Shown in pieces: positions 1-7,460 of a stretch of 54,921 nt of DNA. Below the pieces are notes generated by a model. It saw only the letters and a list, made by a program, of their open reading frames with translations, searched no databases and was not told where the DNA came from. A program made the translations under genes and the position numbers. The stretch spans positions 1-54,921 of the forward strand of contig BDTT01000023.1 in the NCBI GenBank assembly GCA_002897995.1, written 5' to 3'. How positions within the stretch are numbered: the first letter of the stretch is position 1; every line of letters starts with the position of its first letter. Source of the DNA: a bacterium BMS3Bbin10. GTDB lineage: Bacteria > Pseudomonadota > Alphaproteobacteria > Rhizobiales > Methyloligellaceae.

Positions 1-1851
1 CCCTTGCCGATCGCGGAAGGGCAGACGATCTCCCAGCCCTACATCGTCGCCTACATGATCGAGGCGCTGGCGCTCCGGGGCGGTGAGAAGGTGCTCGAAA
101 TTGGCGCGGGCTGCGGCTACGCCGCCGCCGTTCTGGCCGAGATCGCCGGTGAAGTCTACACCATCGAACGCATTGGCCAGCTGGCCGAAAAGGCGGCGTC
201 TCATCTGATCGACGAGGGCTATGAGAATGTTCACGTCCTGCATGCGGACGGGACGAGGGGCTGGGATGAACATGCGCCCTTCGACGCCATACTGGTTTCG
301 GCCGGCGCGCCCGTTGTCCCTGAAACCCTGAAGAGCCAGCTTGCCTTCGGCGGACGCATGGTCGTGCCCGTCGGCGCCGATGCGCGGGCTCAGGAACTGA
401 TCCGCATTACCCGCAGGGAAGCCGGGCAATTTGACCGCGAGGATCTGGCGGATGTGCGTTTCGTTCCACTGATCGGCGAAGAGGGCTGGGAAGCGGAGGA
501 GCCGGCTCCCGAAACCGCGCGTCCGCGGCTGATCCAGACCAGGCCGAGGGTCAGCGAAACGCTACCCGGTCTCTTGTCGCGCCACGGCGAGGCTTTCGAA
601 AATCTCGAAAACGCCGATTTGGACCCGCTTCTGGAGCGCATCGGAGATGCGCGGGTCGTGCTCATCGGCGAGGCCAGCCACGGCACGTCGGAATTCTATT
701 CGATGCGTGCCCGCATCACGCAGCGGCTCATTGAAGAAAAAGGGTTCGGCATTGTTGCCGTGGAGGCCGACTGGCCGGATGCGGCGCGGATCGACAATTA
801 TGTGCGTCACCGTGACGTTCCCCCTTCGGAATGGGAGGCATTCGCCCGCTTTCCGACATGGATGTGGCGCAATGAGGAGGTTCGCGAATTCGTTGACTGG
901 CTGCATGAGCACAATAAATCCAGGCCGTTTGATTTCCGTGCCGGATTTTACGGGCTCGATCTTTACAGCCTTTACAATTCCGTCAGCGCGATCCTCGACT
1001 ATCTGGAAGATGTCGACCCCGAGCTCGCCATGGTTGCGCGGTATCGCTATGGCTGTCTGAGCCCGTGGGAGGCCGACCCCGCGGCTTACGGGCATGCGGC
1101 GCTGACCGGCGCCTATCATAGCTGCGAGCCGCAGGTGACCAAAATGCTTGCCGAGCTTCATGCCAAGCAGGCGGACTACGCTCAGCATGACGGGGAGCGT
1201 TTTCTCGACGCGGCGCAAAACGCGCAGCTCGTCGCCAACGCGGAACGCTATTACCGGATGATGTATTACGGTTCGCGCGCATCCTGGAACCTGCGCGACG
1301 GGCACATGTTCGACACCTTGCAGAATGTCATGAGGTTTCATGGTGAAAGCTCGAAAGCCGTCGTCTGGGCCCACAACTCACATATCGGCGATGCCTCGGC
1401 GACGGAAATGTCCGCGCGCGGTGAGCACAATATCGGAGAGCTGTGCCGCAAGGGCTTCGGCGCCCAAGCCTATCTTATCGGCTTCGGGACTGACCATGGC
1501 ACCGTCGCCGCGGCTTCCCTCTGGGACGGCCCGATGGAAGTCAAAGAGGTGCGGCCGTCTCATCCGCAGAGCTATGAACGGCTGTTCCATTTGACCAACA
1601 AGCCGGGCCTGATACTTCCGCTCAGGGCCGGTCATGAGCTGGATGTCGTAACCGAACTCTCCCAGCCCAGGCTGGAACGGGCCATCGGCGTCATCTACCG
1701 CCCCGAAACAGAACTCGCGAGCCACTATTTCGAGGCTGAATTGCCGCGCCAGTTCAATGAGTATATCTGGATCGACCGGACCAGCGCCATTACGCCGCTG
1801 CCATCGGGTCAGATCATGGGCATGCCGGATACCTATCCCTTTGGGGTCTGA
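1..1851 (+). CDS. Protein-L-isoaspartate O-methyltransferase / erythromycin esterase fusion (5' partial)
   Basis: The reading frame is open at the window edge, so the N-terminus is missing. Bases 1-480 encode the C-terminal part of a PCMT domain: the substrate-loop motif IAEGQTISQP and the SAM-binding motif VLEIGAGCGYAAA. This family repairs isoaspartyl residues in aged proteins by methylation from SAM. A linker of about 30 codons leads into an erythromycin-esterase-family domain (about 570-1851) with the family landmarks IGEASHGTSEF, VEADWPDA, WMWRN, YGLDLYSL and WAHNSHIGDA. Those Glu and His residues are the proposed catalytic set in EreA/EreB-like hydrolases. The two halves are in one frame with no stop. 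Physiological substrates of such esterase domains outside antibiotic resistance are unknown, so antibiotic resistance is not implied. Domain calls are confident; the joint function is not known. Confidence 0.9.
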   Translation, partial: PLPIAEGQTISQPYIVAYMIEALALRGGEKVLEIGAGCGYAAAVLAEIAGEVYTIERIGQLAEKAASHLIDEGYENVHVLHADGTRGWDEHAPFDAILVSAGAPVVPETLKSQLAFGGRMVVPVGADARAQELIRITRREAGQFDREDLADVRFVPLIGEEGWEAEEPAPETARPRLIQTRPRVSETLPGLLSRHGEAFENLENADLDPLLERIGDARVVLIGEASHGTSEFYSMRARITQRLIEEKGFGIVAVEADWPDAARIDNYVRHRDVPPSEWEAFARFPTWMWRNEEVREFVDWLHEHNKSRPFDFRAGFYGLDLYSLYNSVSAILDYLEDVDPELAMVARYRYGCLSPWEADPAAYGHAALTGAYHSCEPQVTKMLAELHAKQADYAQHDGERFLDAAQNAQLVANAERYYRMMYYGSRASWNLRDGHMFDTLQNVMRFHGESSKAVVWAHNSHIGDASATEMSARGEHNIGELCRKGFGAQAYLIGFGTDHGTVAAASLWDGPMEVKEVRPSHPQSYERLFHLTNKPGLILPLRAGHELDVVTELSQPRLERAIGVIYRPETELASHYFEAELPRQFNEYIWIDRTSAITPLPSGQIMGMPDTYPFGV

Positions 1852-2031
1852 AATTCAGGCATCCGGGGCATCCGGAGATACCGGTCACGGGCCCCACGCC
1901 GGACAAACCGGAAGAGAATTCCCTTTGTCGAAAAGCAGGCCCGGGCGGCATGTTACGGCGCGCCGGCGATCGGAAATACCCGTCCCTTCGAACATGTCCG
2001 CTGGCCGCCGGCCCCCAGCGGCGCCGTGGAG

Positions 2032-2045
2032 TTGATGCAGGTCAA
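2032..2045 (+). promoter_or_regulatory. FixK/FNR-type anaerobox upstream of the CBS-domain gene
   Basis: TTGAT-GCAG-GTCAA matches the FixK/FNR consensus TTGAY-N4-RTCAA at every defined position. Its centre lies about 60 bases before the CBS gene start. A class II arrangement (centre near -41.5) would put the transcription start near 2080, and an AT-rich stretch, gatatag (2064-2070), sits near the expected -10. This is the best evidence that the stress genes downstream are induced under low oxygen. Confidence 0.7.
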
Positions 2046-2097
2046 TGCAATCCTGCCGGCCCCGATATAGCGTACTGGCAAATACAGGAGGTGAGTC

Positions 2098-2517
2098 ATG
2101 CAAGTAAAAGAGGCCATGCACGCCGGAGTCGAAAGCGTAGAGCCAGACACACCGGTTACGACTATTGCGAAGAAAATGTACGATCTGGATATCGGCGCGG
2201 TCCCGGTCTGCAAGAACGGCCGTCTGGTCGGTATGATTACGGATCGTGACATTACGTGCCGCGCTGTCGCGAAGGGCGCCGATCTCTCAAAGCTGAAAGC
2301 CGGCGACGTCATGACCAAGGACGTCGTCTATTGCAGGGATACAGAGGATCTGCAGGACGCCATTCACATCATGGAAAACAAGCAGATCCGGCGCCTGCCC
2401 GCCATCGATAAAGAAGAACGGATGGTCGGGATGCTGAGTCTCGGCGACGTCTCTCACGCGGCATCGCAACAGATCGCCGGCGAAGTGATAAAGGCCGTAT
2501 CCGGCCATCACGCCTGA
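2098..2517 (+). CDS. Twin CBS-domain protein
   Basis: 139 residues made almost entirely of two CBS domains (about residues 7-60 and 70-130). The motifs DIGAVPVCKNGRLVGMITDRD and its second counterpart (residues about 100-120, RRLPAID then MVGMLSLGD) are typical. CBS pairs bind adenine nucleotides and act as energy or redox sensors; free-standing ones like this have no catalytic partner domain. The start is well set by AGGAGG seven bases upstream of ATG 2098. A FixK/FNR box lies 53 bases upstream. It probably acts in the cytosol as a stress or dormancy factor with its neighbours; the binding partner is unknown. Confidence 0.92.
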   Translation: MQVKEAMHAGVESVEPDTPVTTIAKKMYDLDIGAVPVCKNGRLVGMITDRDITCRAVAKGADLSKLKAGDVMTKDVVYCRDTEDLQDAIHIMENKQIRRLPAIDKEERMVGMLSLGDVSHAASQQIAGEVIKAVSGHHA

Positions 2518-2661
2518 TTTCGAGGGTCGGAATCGCAATATCCCGCGCAGGGACGAGGCTGCCGGGCGAGGTTGTGTGCTACACATCGTATCCAACATGG
2601 CCGATAGGCCAGAGAGTTGGCTGTGTCCGCATGCGCCGCGCATCGATTTAGGCAGAAGCAG

Positions 2662-3792
2662 ATGAATGGCAAGAACCTCACCCTGATCGAAGTCTTCGGC
2701 ATCAAGGTCAAAGTCAACATCAGTTGGGTCTTCATCGCTCTCCTGCTCGCCTGGGCGCTGGCCCAGGGGTATTTCCCAGCCGTCTATGAAGGTTTGACGC
2801 AGATCACCTATTGGTGGATGGGCATTGTCGCGGTGCTCGGGCTGTTCGTGTCGATCGTGTTGCACGAGCTCGCGCATTCGGTTGTCGCGCGCGCATTCGG
2901 GATGGAGATCAAGGGCATCACGCTGTGGCTGCTCGGCGGCGTGGCGGAGATGGCGGATGAGCCGCCCAACCCGAGGGCCGAGTTCCTGATGGCTATCGCC
3001 GGACCCATCATGAGCGTTGTCCTTGGGCTGCTGTTTTTTTCAACTGGTGCGTTATTCCGCATAAGCGGCAACGTGACTCCCATCGGCGCTATCCTGCACT
3101 ATCTGGGGACGCTCAACCTGATCCTCGCCGCATTCAATTTGATCCCCGCCTTTCCGCTCGACGGCGGGCGGCTGGCGCGCGCCGCGTTGTGGGCGTGGAA
3201 GGGGGACTATTACTGGGCGACGGGCGTGGCGGCGCGCATGGGCTCCATATTCGGGCTCACCTTGATGGCATTCGGTGTTATCGCGGCGCTGACGGGAGCC
3301 GGCATCGGCGGCCTGTGGTGGGTCATTCTCGGCATGTTCGTCCGCTTCGCTGCCGATGCATCGCAATTTCAGCTGCGGGCGACCTACGCGTTGAAGGGGA
3401 GAACCGTCAGGGATTACATGACGCGGAGCCCCATCACTATTCCGCCGGATATCACCGTCACCGACCTGATTGAGAACTGGGTCTACAGGCACTCGTTTGA
3501 ATTCTTTCCCGTGGTTGATGCAGGAAAGCTCATCGGCAGCGTCAGCTTGCGGGAGGTGAGGCAGGTCCCGCCCGACCAGCGGGACAGGACCAGGGTTGGC
3601 GATATCGCGCTTCCCTGTTCGCCGGAGAATACGATCGAGGCCGGCGCGAGCGCCGCGGACGCGCTCAAAAAAATGCAGGGAACCGGCAACAGCCTGCTGC
3701 TCGTCACCTCCGATGGAGCCCTCATCGGCGTCATTGCCCTGAAAGACCTTATGAAGCTCATCGCCATCACAACCGAACTGGGCCGGGCCTGA
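2662..3792 (+). CDS. Site-2 protease family zinc metalloprotease with C-terminal CBS domains
   Basis: 376 residues from ATG 2662; an in-frame TTG at 2617 would add 15 residues that do not look like the family. It is a multi-span membrane protein with the zinc motif HELAH (residues 68-72) in a helix and the third ligand in NLIPAFPLDGGR (159-170, Asp167), as in S2P/SpoIVFB proteases. After the last membrane span a CBS pair (about 240-376; MTRSPITIPPDITVTDL begins it) reaches into the cytosol. In SpoIVFB-type enzymes the CBS module is thought to couple proteolysis to nucleotide levels. The substrate is unknown. The ECF sigma/anti-sigma pair in this window is 28 kb away, so no link should be assumed. 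Confidence 0.92.
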   Translation: MNGKNLTLIEVFGIKVKVNISWVFIALLLAWALAQGYFPAVYEGLTQITYWWMGIVAVLGLFVSIVLHELAHSVVARAFGMEIKGITLWLLGGVAEMADEPPNPRAEFLMAIAGPIMSVVLGLLFFSTGALFRISGNVTPIGAILHYLGTLNLILAAFNLIPAFPLDGGRLARAALWAWKGDYYWATGVAARMGSIFGLTLMAFGVIAALTGAGIGGLWWVILGMFVRFAADASQFQLRATYALKGRTVRDYMTRSPITIPPDITVTDLIENWVYRHSFEFFPVVDAGKLIGSVSLREVRQVPPDQRDRTRVGDIALPCSPENTIEAGASAADALKKMQGTGNSLLLVTSDGALIGVIALKDLMKLIAITTELGRA

Positions 3793-3897
3793 GGCGCGTG
3801 CAACTGTTTCACCTCGCCCTTATTGATAATCCACGCGGAGCGTTCTGCGGCTGCCGGGGGATCGGGCGCATTGAAACACCAGTCCAGGGCGACCGGA

Positions 3898-6603
3898 ATG
3901 ACTGATCGGACCAAACAGCCTGTCTTGCCGGAAAACCCGCACGCCCTCCCCGCCGGGAAGGTTCTGGCGCAGCTCGGCGTCAGCCCGCAAAAGGGCCTCA
4001 CGAGCAGCGAAGCGCGCGCACGCCTTGCCGCATACGGCCACAATGCCTTGCGCGCGCGCAAGACCGCCGGCCTGCTGCCCATCCTGCTGAACCAGTTCAT
4101 GAGCCCGGTGGTGGCCCTGCTGGCGGCGGCCGCGCTCATTGCCTTCATATTCGGGGAGTGGAAGGAGGCCGCGGCAATCGCTGCCGTTCTTGCGGTCAAC
4201 GCAGCCATCGGCTTCACCACGGAATTGCGCGCGGTGCGCTCCATGGAGGCGTTGCGCACGCTCGCCACCATTGCGACACGGGTGCGGCGCGACGGCCGCT
4301 TAACCGAGCTGCCCGCGGAGCAACTCGTGCCCGGCGATATCGTCGTGCTGGAAGGCGGCGATGTCGTCACGGCGGATCTGCGTCTCGTCGAGGCGTCCAA
4401 TATGGCGGCGGATGAATCGACGCTTACCGGCGAGTCCCTGGCGGTCGCCAAGAATGTCCGCCCCGTGGCCGCGGGCGAACCGCTCGCGGAGCGGACGCCG
4501 ATGGCCTTCAAGGGCACGTCGATTACGCGCGGCAGCGGCCTGGGCGTTGTCGTTGCGACGGGGATGCAATCCGAACTCGGCCGTATTTCCAGGCTGGTGG
4601 AGGAAGCCCGCCCCGAGCACTCGCCGCTTGAGCGCCAGCTGGAGCGGCTCAGCGGTCATCTCATCATCTTTACGGTGGTCATCGTGGCCATCATCGGCGC
4701 GCTGGGCATCGCTTCCGGCAAGGACGTGTTCCTGATGGTCGAGGCGGCCATCGCTCTCGCCGTCGCCGCGATTCCCGAAGGGCTGCCGATTGTCGCGACC
4801 ATGGCGCTGGCGCGGGGCATGTGGCGCATGGCAAGGCACAATGCCCTGATTGAGCGCCTCGCGGCGGTTGAAACGCTCGGCGCGACGACGGTCATCTTCA
4901 CCGACAAGACCGGTACGCTCACCGAGAACAGGATGGTGTTGAGCGAATTGTGGCTGACGCAGGCCCGCGTGCATGTGCGGACGAAGCCGCCGGGGTTTCT
5001 GGCCGGCAACAAGCGCGTAACCGCCGGCGAGGTGGCGCAGCTCGACGAGGCTTTGTCGGCGCTGGTTCTGTGCAACAACGCGGAGCTGGCCGACCGGGGC
5101 AAAACGGGCACGGGCGACCCGCTGGAAGTGGCGCTGTTACAGGCCGGGCGGATCGCCGGCAAGGAGAAAAAGGCACTTCTTCGCCGCTTCCCCAAACTGC
5201 GCGAGGTCGCCTTCGACTCTGAGTCCAAGATGATGGCGACGGTGCACCGCGCGAAGGGCGGTTTCACCATCTATGTCAAGGGCGCACCCGAGGCGGTGCT
5301 CGAACATGCGACGCATTTCGCCGGGCCGGACGGGGTAAGGAAACTCGGCAGGCGGCAGGCCGCCACCTGGCTCAAGCGCACCGACATGCTGGCCGAGCAG
5401 GGCATGCGAATTCTGGCGGTCGCCATGAAAAAGACCGCCGATGCGGACGAGCCGGCATACAGCGGGCTGACGTTCCTCGGCCTGCTGGGCTTGCATGACC
5501 CGCCGCGCAGCGATGTCTCCGAGGCTATCCGAAACTGCCGCGATGCGGGCATCCGCGTCATCATGATTACCGGCGATCATGCGGTCACCGCGCGCAACAT
5601 CGCCGCCGCCGTCTGCCTGTCCGGTCCCGATGCCAGGGTCATCGAGGGGCGCCAGCTTAAAGCGCCGGGCGAGATGTCGAAGCGGGATTTGCGCAACGTT
5701 CTGAGCGCCGACGTGTTCGCGCGCGTCAGCCCGGGCCAAAAGCTCGATCTCGTCTCCATCTATCAGGACAACGGCGAAATCGTCGCCATGACGGGGGACG
5801 GGGTAAACGACGCGCCGGCCCTGAAAAAGGCCGATATCGGCGTGGCGATGGGGCTGCGCGGCACGCAGGTGGCGCGCGAGGCCGCCGCCATGGTGCTGCG
5901 CGACGACGCCTTCAGTTCCATTGTCACCGCCATTCGCGAAGGCCGGGTCATCTTTCGCAATATCCAGAGCTTCGTCACCTATCTGCTGTCCTGCAATCTG
6001 AGCGAGATTCTCATCGTCGGACTGGCGATCCTGGCGGGGTTGCCGCTGCCGCTTCTGCCGCTGCAAATCCTGTTTCTCAATCTGGTGACGGACGTATTTC
6101 CGGCCTTTGCGCTCGGCGTCGGCGAAGGCGACCGGCAGGTTCTGAAACGCCGCCCTCGCGACCCTAAGCTGCCGATCATCACGCCGAAACTCTGGGCCGG
6201 GATCATCGGTCACGGACTCAGCATTACGCTGGCGACGCTGGGCGCCCTGTTCATCGCGCGAACCGTCTACGGTCTTGAGGGGGAGCAGGCGGTCACCGTC
6301 TCGTTTCTTACGCTGGCCTTCGCGCAACTGTGGCACGTATTCAACATGCGCGACGCGCGCGCCGGCATGTTCGTCAACGCGGTGACGCGCAACAAGTTTG
6401 TCTGGGGCGCGCTGGCGCTGTGCACGGCCATGCTCGTGGCCGTCATATATGTTCCGTTCGCGGCGGAGCTTTTACATCTGCGCCGCCCGGACCCTTCCGT
6501 ATGGGGGCTGATTCTGGGCATGAGCTTTGCCCCTGTCATTGTCGGGCAGACCGGCAAGGAGGTTGCGGCGTTCCTTTCCGCCCGGCGTTCAAATTCGAAA
6601 TGA
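3898..6603 (+). CDS. P2-type cation-transporting ATPase (Ca2+/Na+-type)
   Basis: 901 residues from ATG 3898; an in-frame TTG at 3823 is possible but lacks family similarity. It has the full P-type set: actuator TGES (177-180), the membrane motif AAIPEGLP before the phosphorylation site, DKTGT with phosphoryl-acceptor Asp about 336, and TGDGVNDAP (632-640). The PEGLP signature and the C-terminal cation-ATPase domain with six hydrophobic spans place it with SERCA/PMR1-like P2 pumps rather than copper or zinc P1B pumps, because there is no CPx motif. Ion specificity (Ca2+, Mn2+, Na+ or K+) cannot be read from sequence alone. Pumps of this type often sit beside universal stress and CBS proteins, as here. 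Confidence 0.93.
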   Translation: MTDRTKQPVLPENPHALPAGKVLAQLGVSPQKGLTSSEARARLAAYGHNALRARKTAGLLPILLNQFMSPVVALLAAAALIAFIFGEWKEAAAIAAVLAVNAAIGFTTELRAVRSMEALRTLATIATRVRRDGRLTELPAEQLVPGDIVVLEGGDVVTADLRLVEASNMAADESTLTGESLAVAKNVRPVAAGEPLAERTPMAFKGTSITRGSGLGVVVATGMQSELGRISRLVEEARPEHSPLERQLERLSGHLIIFTVVIVAIIGALGIASGKDVFLMVEAAIALAVAAIPEGLPIVATMALARGMWRMARHNALIERLAAVETLGATTVIFTDKTGTLTENRMVLSELWLTQARVHVRTKPPGFLAGNKRVTAGEVAQLDEALSALVLCNNAELADRGKTGTGDPLEVALLQAGRIAGKEKKALLRRFPKLREVAFDSESKMMATVHRAKGGFTIYVKGAPEAVLEHATHFAGPDGVRKLGRRQAATWLKRTDMLAEQGMRILAVAMKKTADADEPAYSGLTFLGLLGLHDPPRSDVSEAIRNCRDAGIRVIMITGDHAVTARNIAAAVCLSGPDARVIEGRQLKAPGEMSKRDLRNVLSADVFARVSPGQKLDLVSIYQDNGEIVAMTGDGVNDAPALKKADIGVAMGLRGTQVAREAAAMVLRDDAFSSIVTAIREGRVIFRNIQSFVTYLLSCNLSEILIVGLAILAGLPLPLLPLQILFLNLVTDVFPAFALGVGEGDRQVLKRRPRDPKLPIITPKLWAGIIGHGLSITLATLGALFIARTVYGLEGEQAVTVSFLTLAFAQLWHVFNMRDARAGMFVNAVTRNKFVWGALALCTAMLVAVIYVPFAAELLHLRRPDPSVWGLILGMSFAPVIVGQTGKEVAAFLSARRSNSK

Positions 6604-6614
6604 GCCGAACCCAA

Positions 6615-7460
6615 TCAGCGCAAGAGCAGCAGCGGGCAATCGAGCGCGCAGGCAAAGCGCGACGCCTGGACGCCGTCCCCGGCGACGGGCCCGCCGATGC
6701 GTGCGATTACAAGCCCGCCTTCATGGTGCTGCACCATTGCACCGAGCGCGCGCGGGGTTACCGCTCCAATGCGTTCAAAACGATGGTGCGTGCCGGCGTC
6801 AAGCGCAGAGCGCGCCTCGGCCCTGAGCCGCTCCGCTTCGCCGCCCTGCGCGCCGGCGATCAGCAGGATCACCTCCTGGGCGCCCTCACCGGCGATCCGC
6901 TGCGCGGAGTCCACCAGCATTGCCACGTCCGATGACGGGTCGATGACGGTGAGGATGGGACCGCGGGCGCGCCTCGCCCTGCTGCCGACCACGACGATAC
7001 CGGCAATTCCGGGAAGTTCGGCCAGGAGCTTGGGGAACATGTTCGGCGCCGCGAGCGCGAGCGGCTCGCCGATGGCGAGGATGCCGGTGTTCTTCATGGC
7101 TTTGCGCAGCGCCTCCTCGGTCGCGCCCCGGATCACTTCAAAGCGGGCGGGGACACGCGCCGCGCGCGTCAGCCGTTCGAACTCGCGCTCCATCGCGGCT
7201 GACGCCGCCTCCATCTCCTTGCGCACCACGTTAAGCGAAAGCGCCCGGGTGCGGCCGCCGGTGAGGGAAATCTCGCGCGCGAAAGGCATCTGCGCCAATG
7301 CCAGCAACTCCTCATTCTCGACGAACAGGCCATGCAGTTCGCCGTGGAAGATACGCGCGAAGCGCGTAGCGACCTCCAGGATGAGCGGGCTGGCCGCCCC
7401 GCCGCGCATCCGGAGCACGATCTTGCCGCGCATATCCGCCTGAAGCTGTCTGGCCGCCAT
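6615..7460 (-). CDS. Tandem universal stress protein (UspA-like)
   Basis: 281 residues. ATG at 7460 overlaps the TGA of the upstream Lon-like protease (TGATG), so the two are translationally coupled. The chain has two diverged Usp-like alpha/beta halves, each alternating hydrophobic beta strands with helices; IVVVGSRARRARGPILTVID marks the junction near mid-protein. The nucleotide-loop glycine pattern is poorly conserved, so ATP binding is uncertain. It ends tail-to-tail, 11 bases from the P-type ATPase, with no obvious terminator between. A role in low-oxygen or stationary-phase protein quality control is inferred from the Lon partner only. Confidence 0.7.
   Translation of the reverse strand: MAARQLQADMRGKIVLRMRGGAASPLILEVATRFARIFHGELHGLFVENEELLALAQMPFAREISLTGGRTRALSLNVVRKEMEAASAAMEREFERLTRAARVPARFEVIRGATEEALRKAMKNTGILAIGEPLALAAPNMFPKLLAELPGIAGIVVVGSRARRARGPILTVIDPSSDVAMLVDSAQRIAGEGAQEVILLIAGAQGGEAERLRAEARSALDAGTHHRFERIGAVTPRALGAMVQHHEGGLVIARIGGPVAGDGVQASRFACALDCPLLLLR

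Noticed and set aside
1-1851. Macrolide resistance gene
   Set aside because: The erythromycin-esterase domain is fused to a repair methyltransferase and sits in a stress cluster; family membership alone does not show drug hydrolysis.
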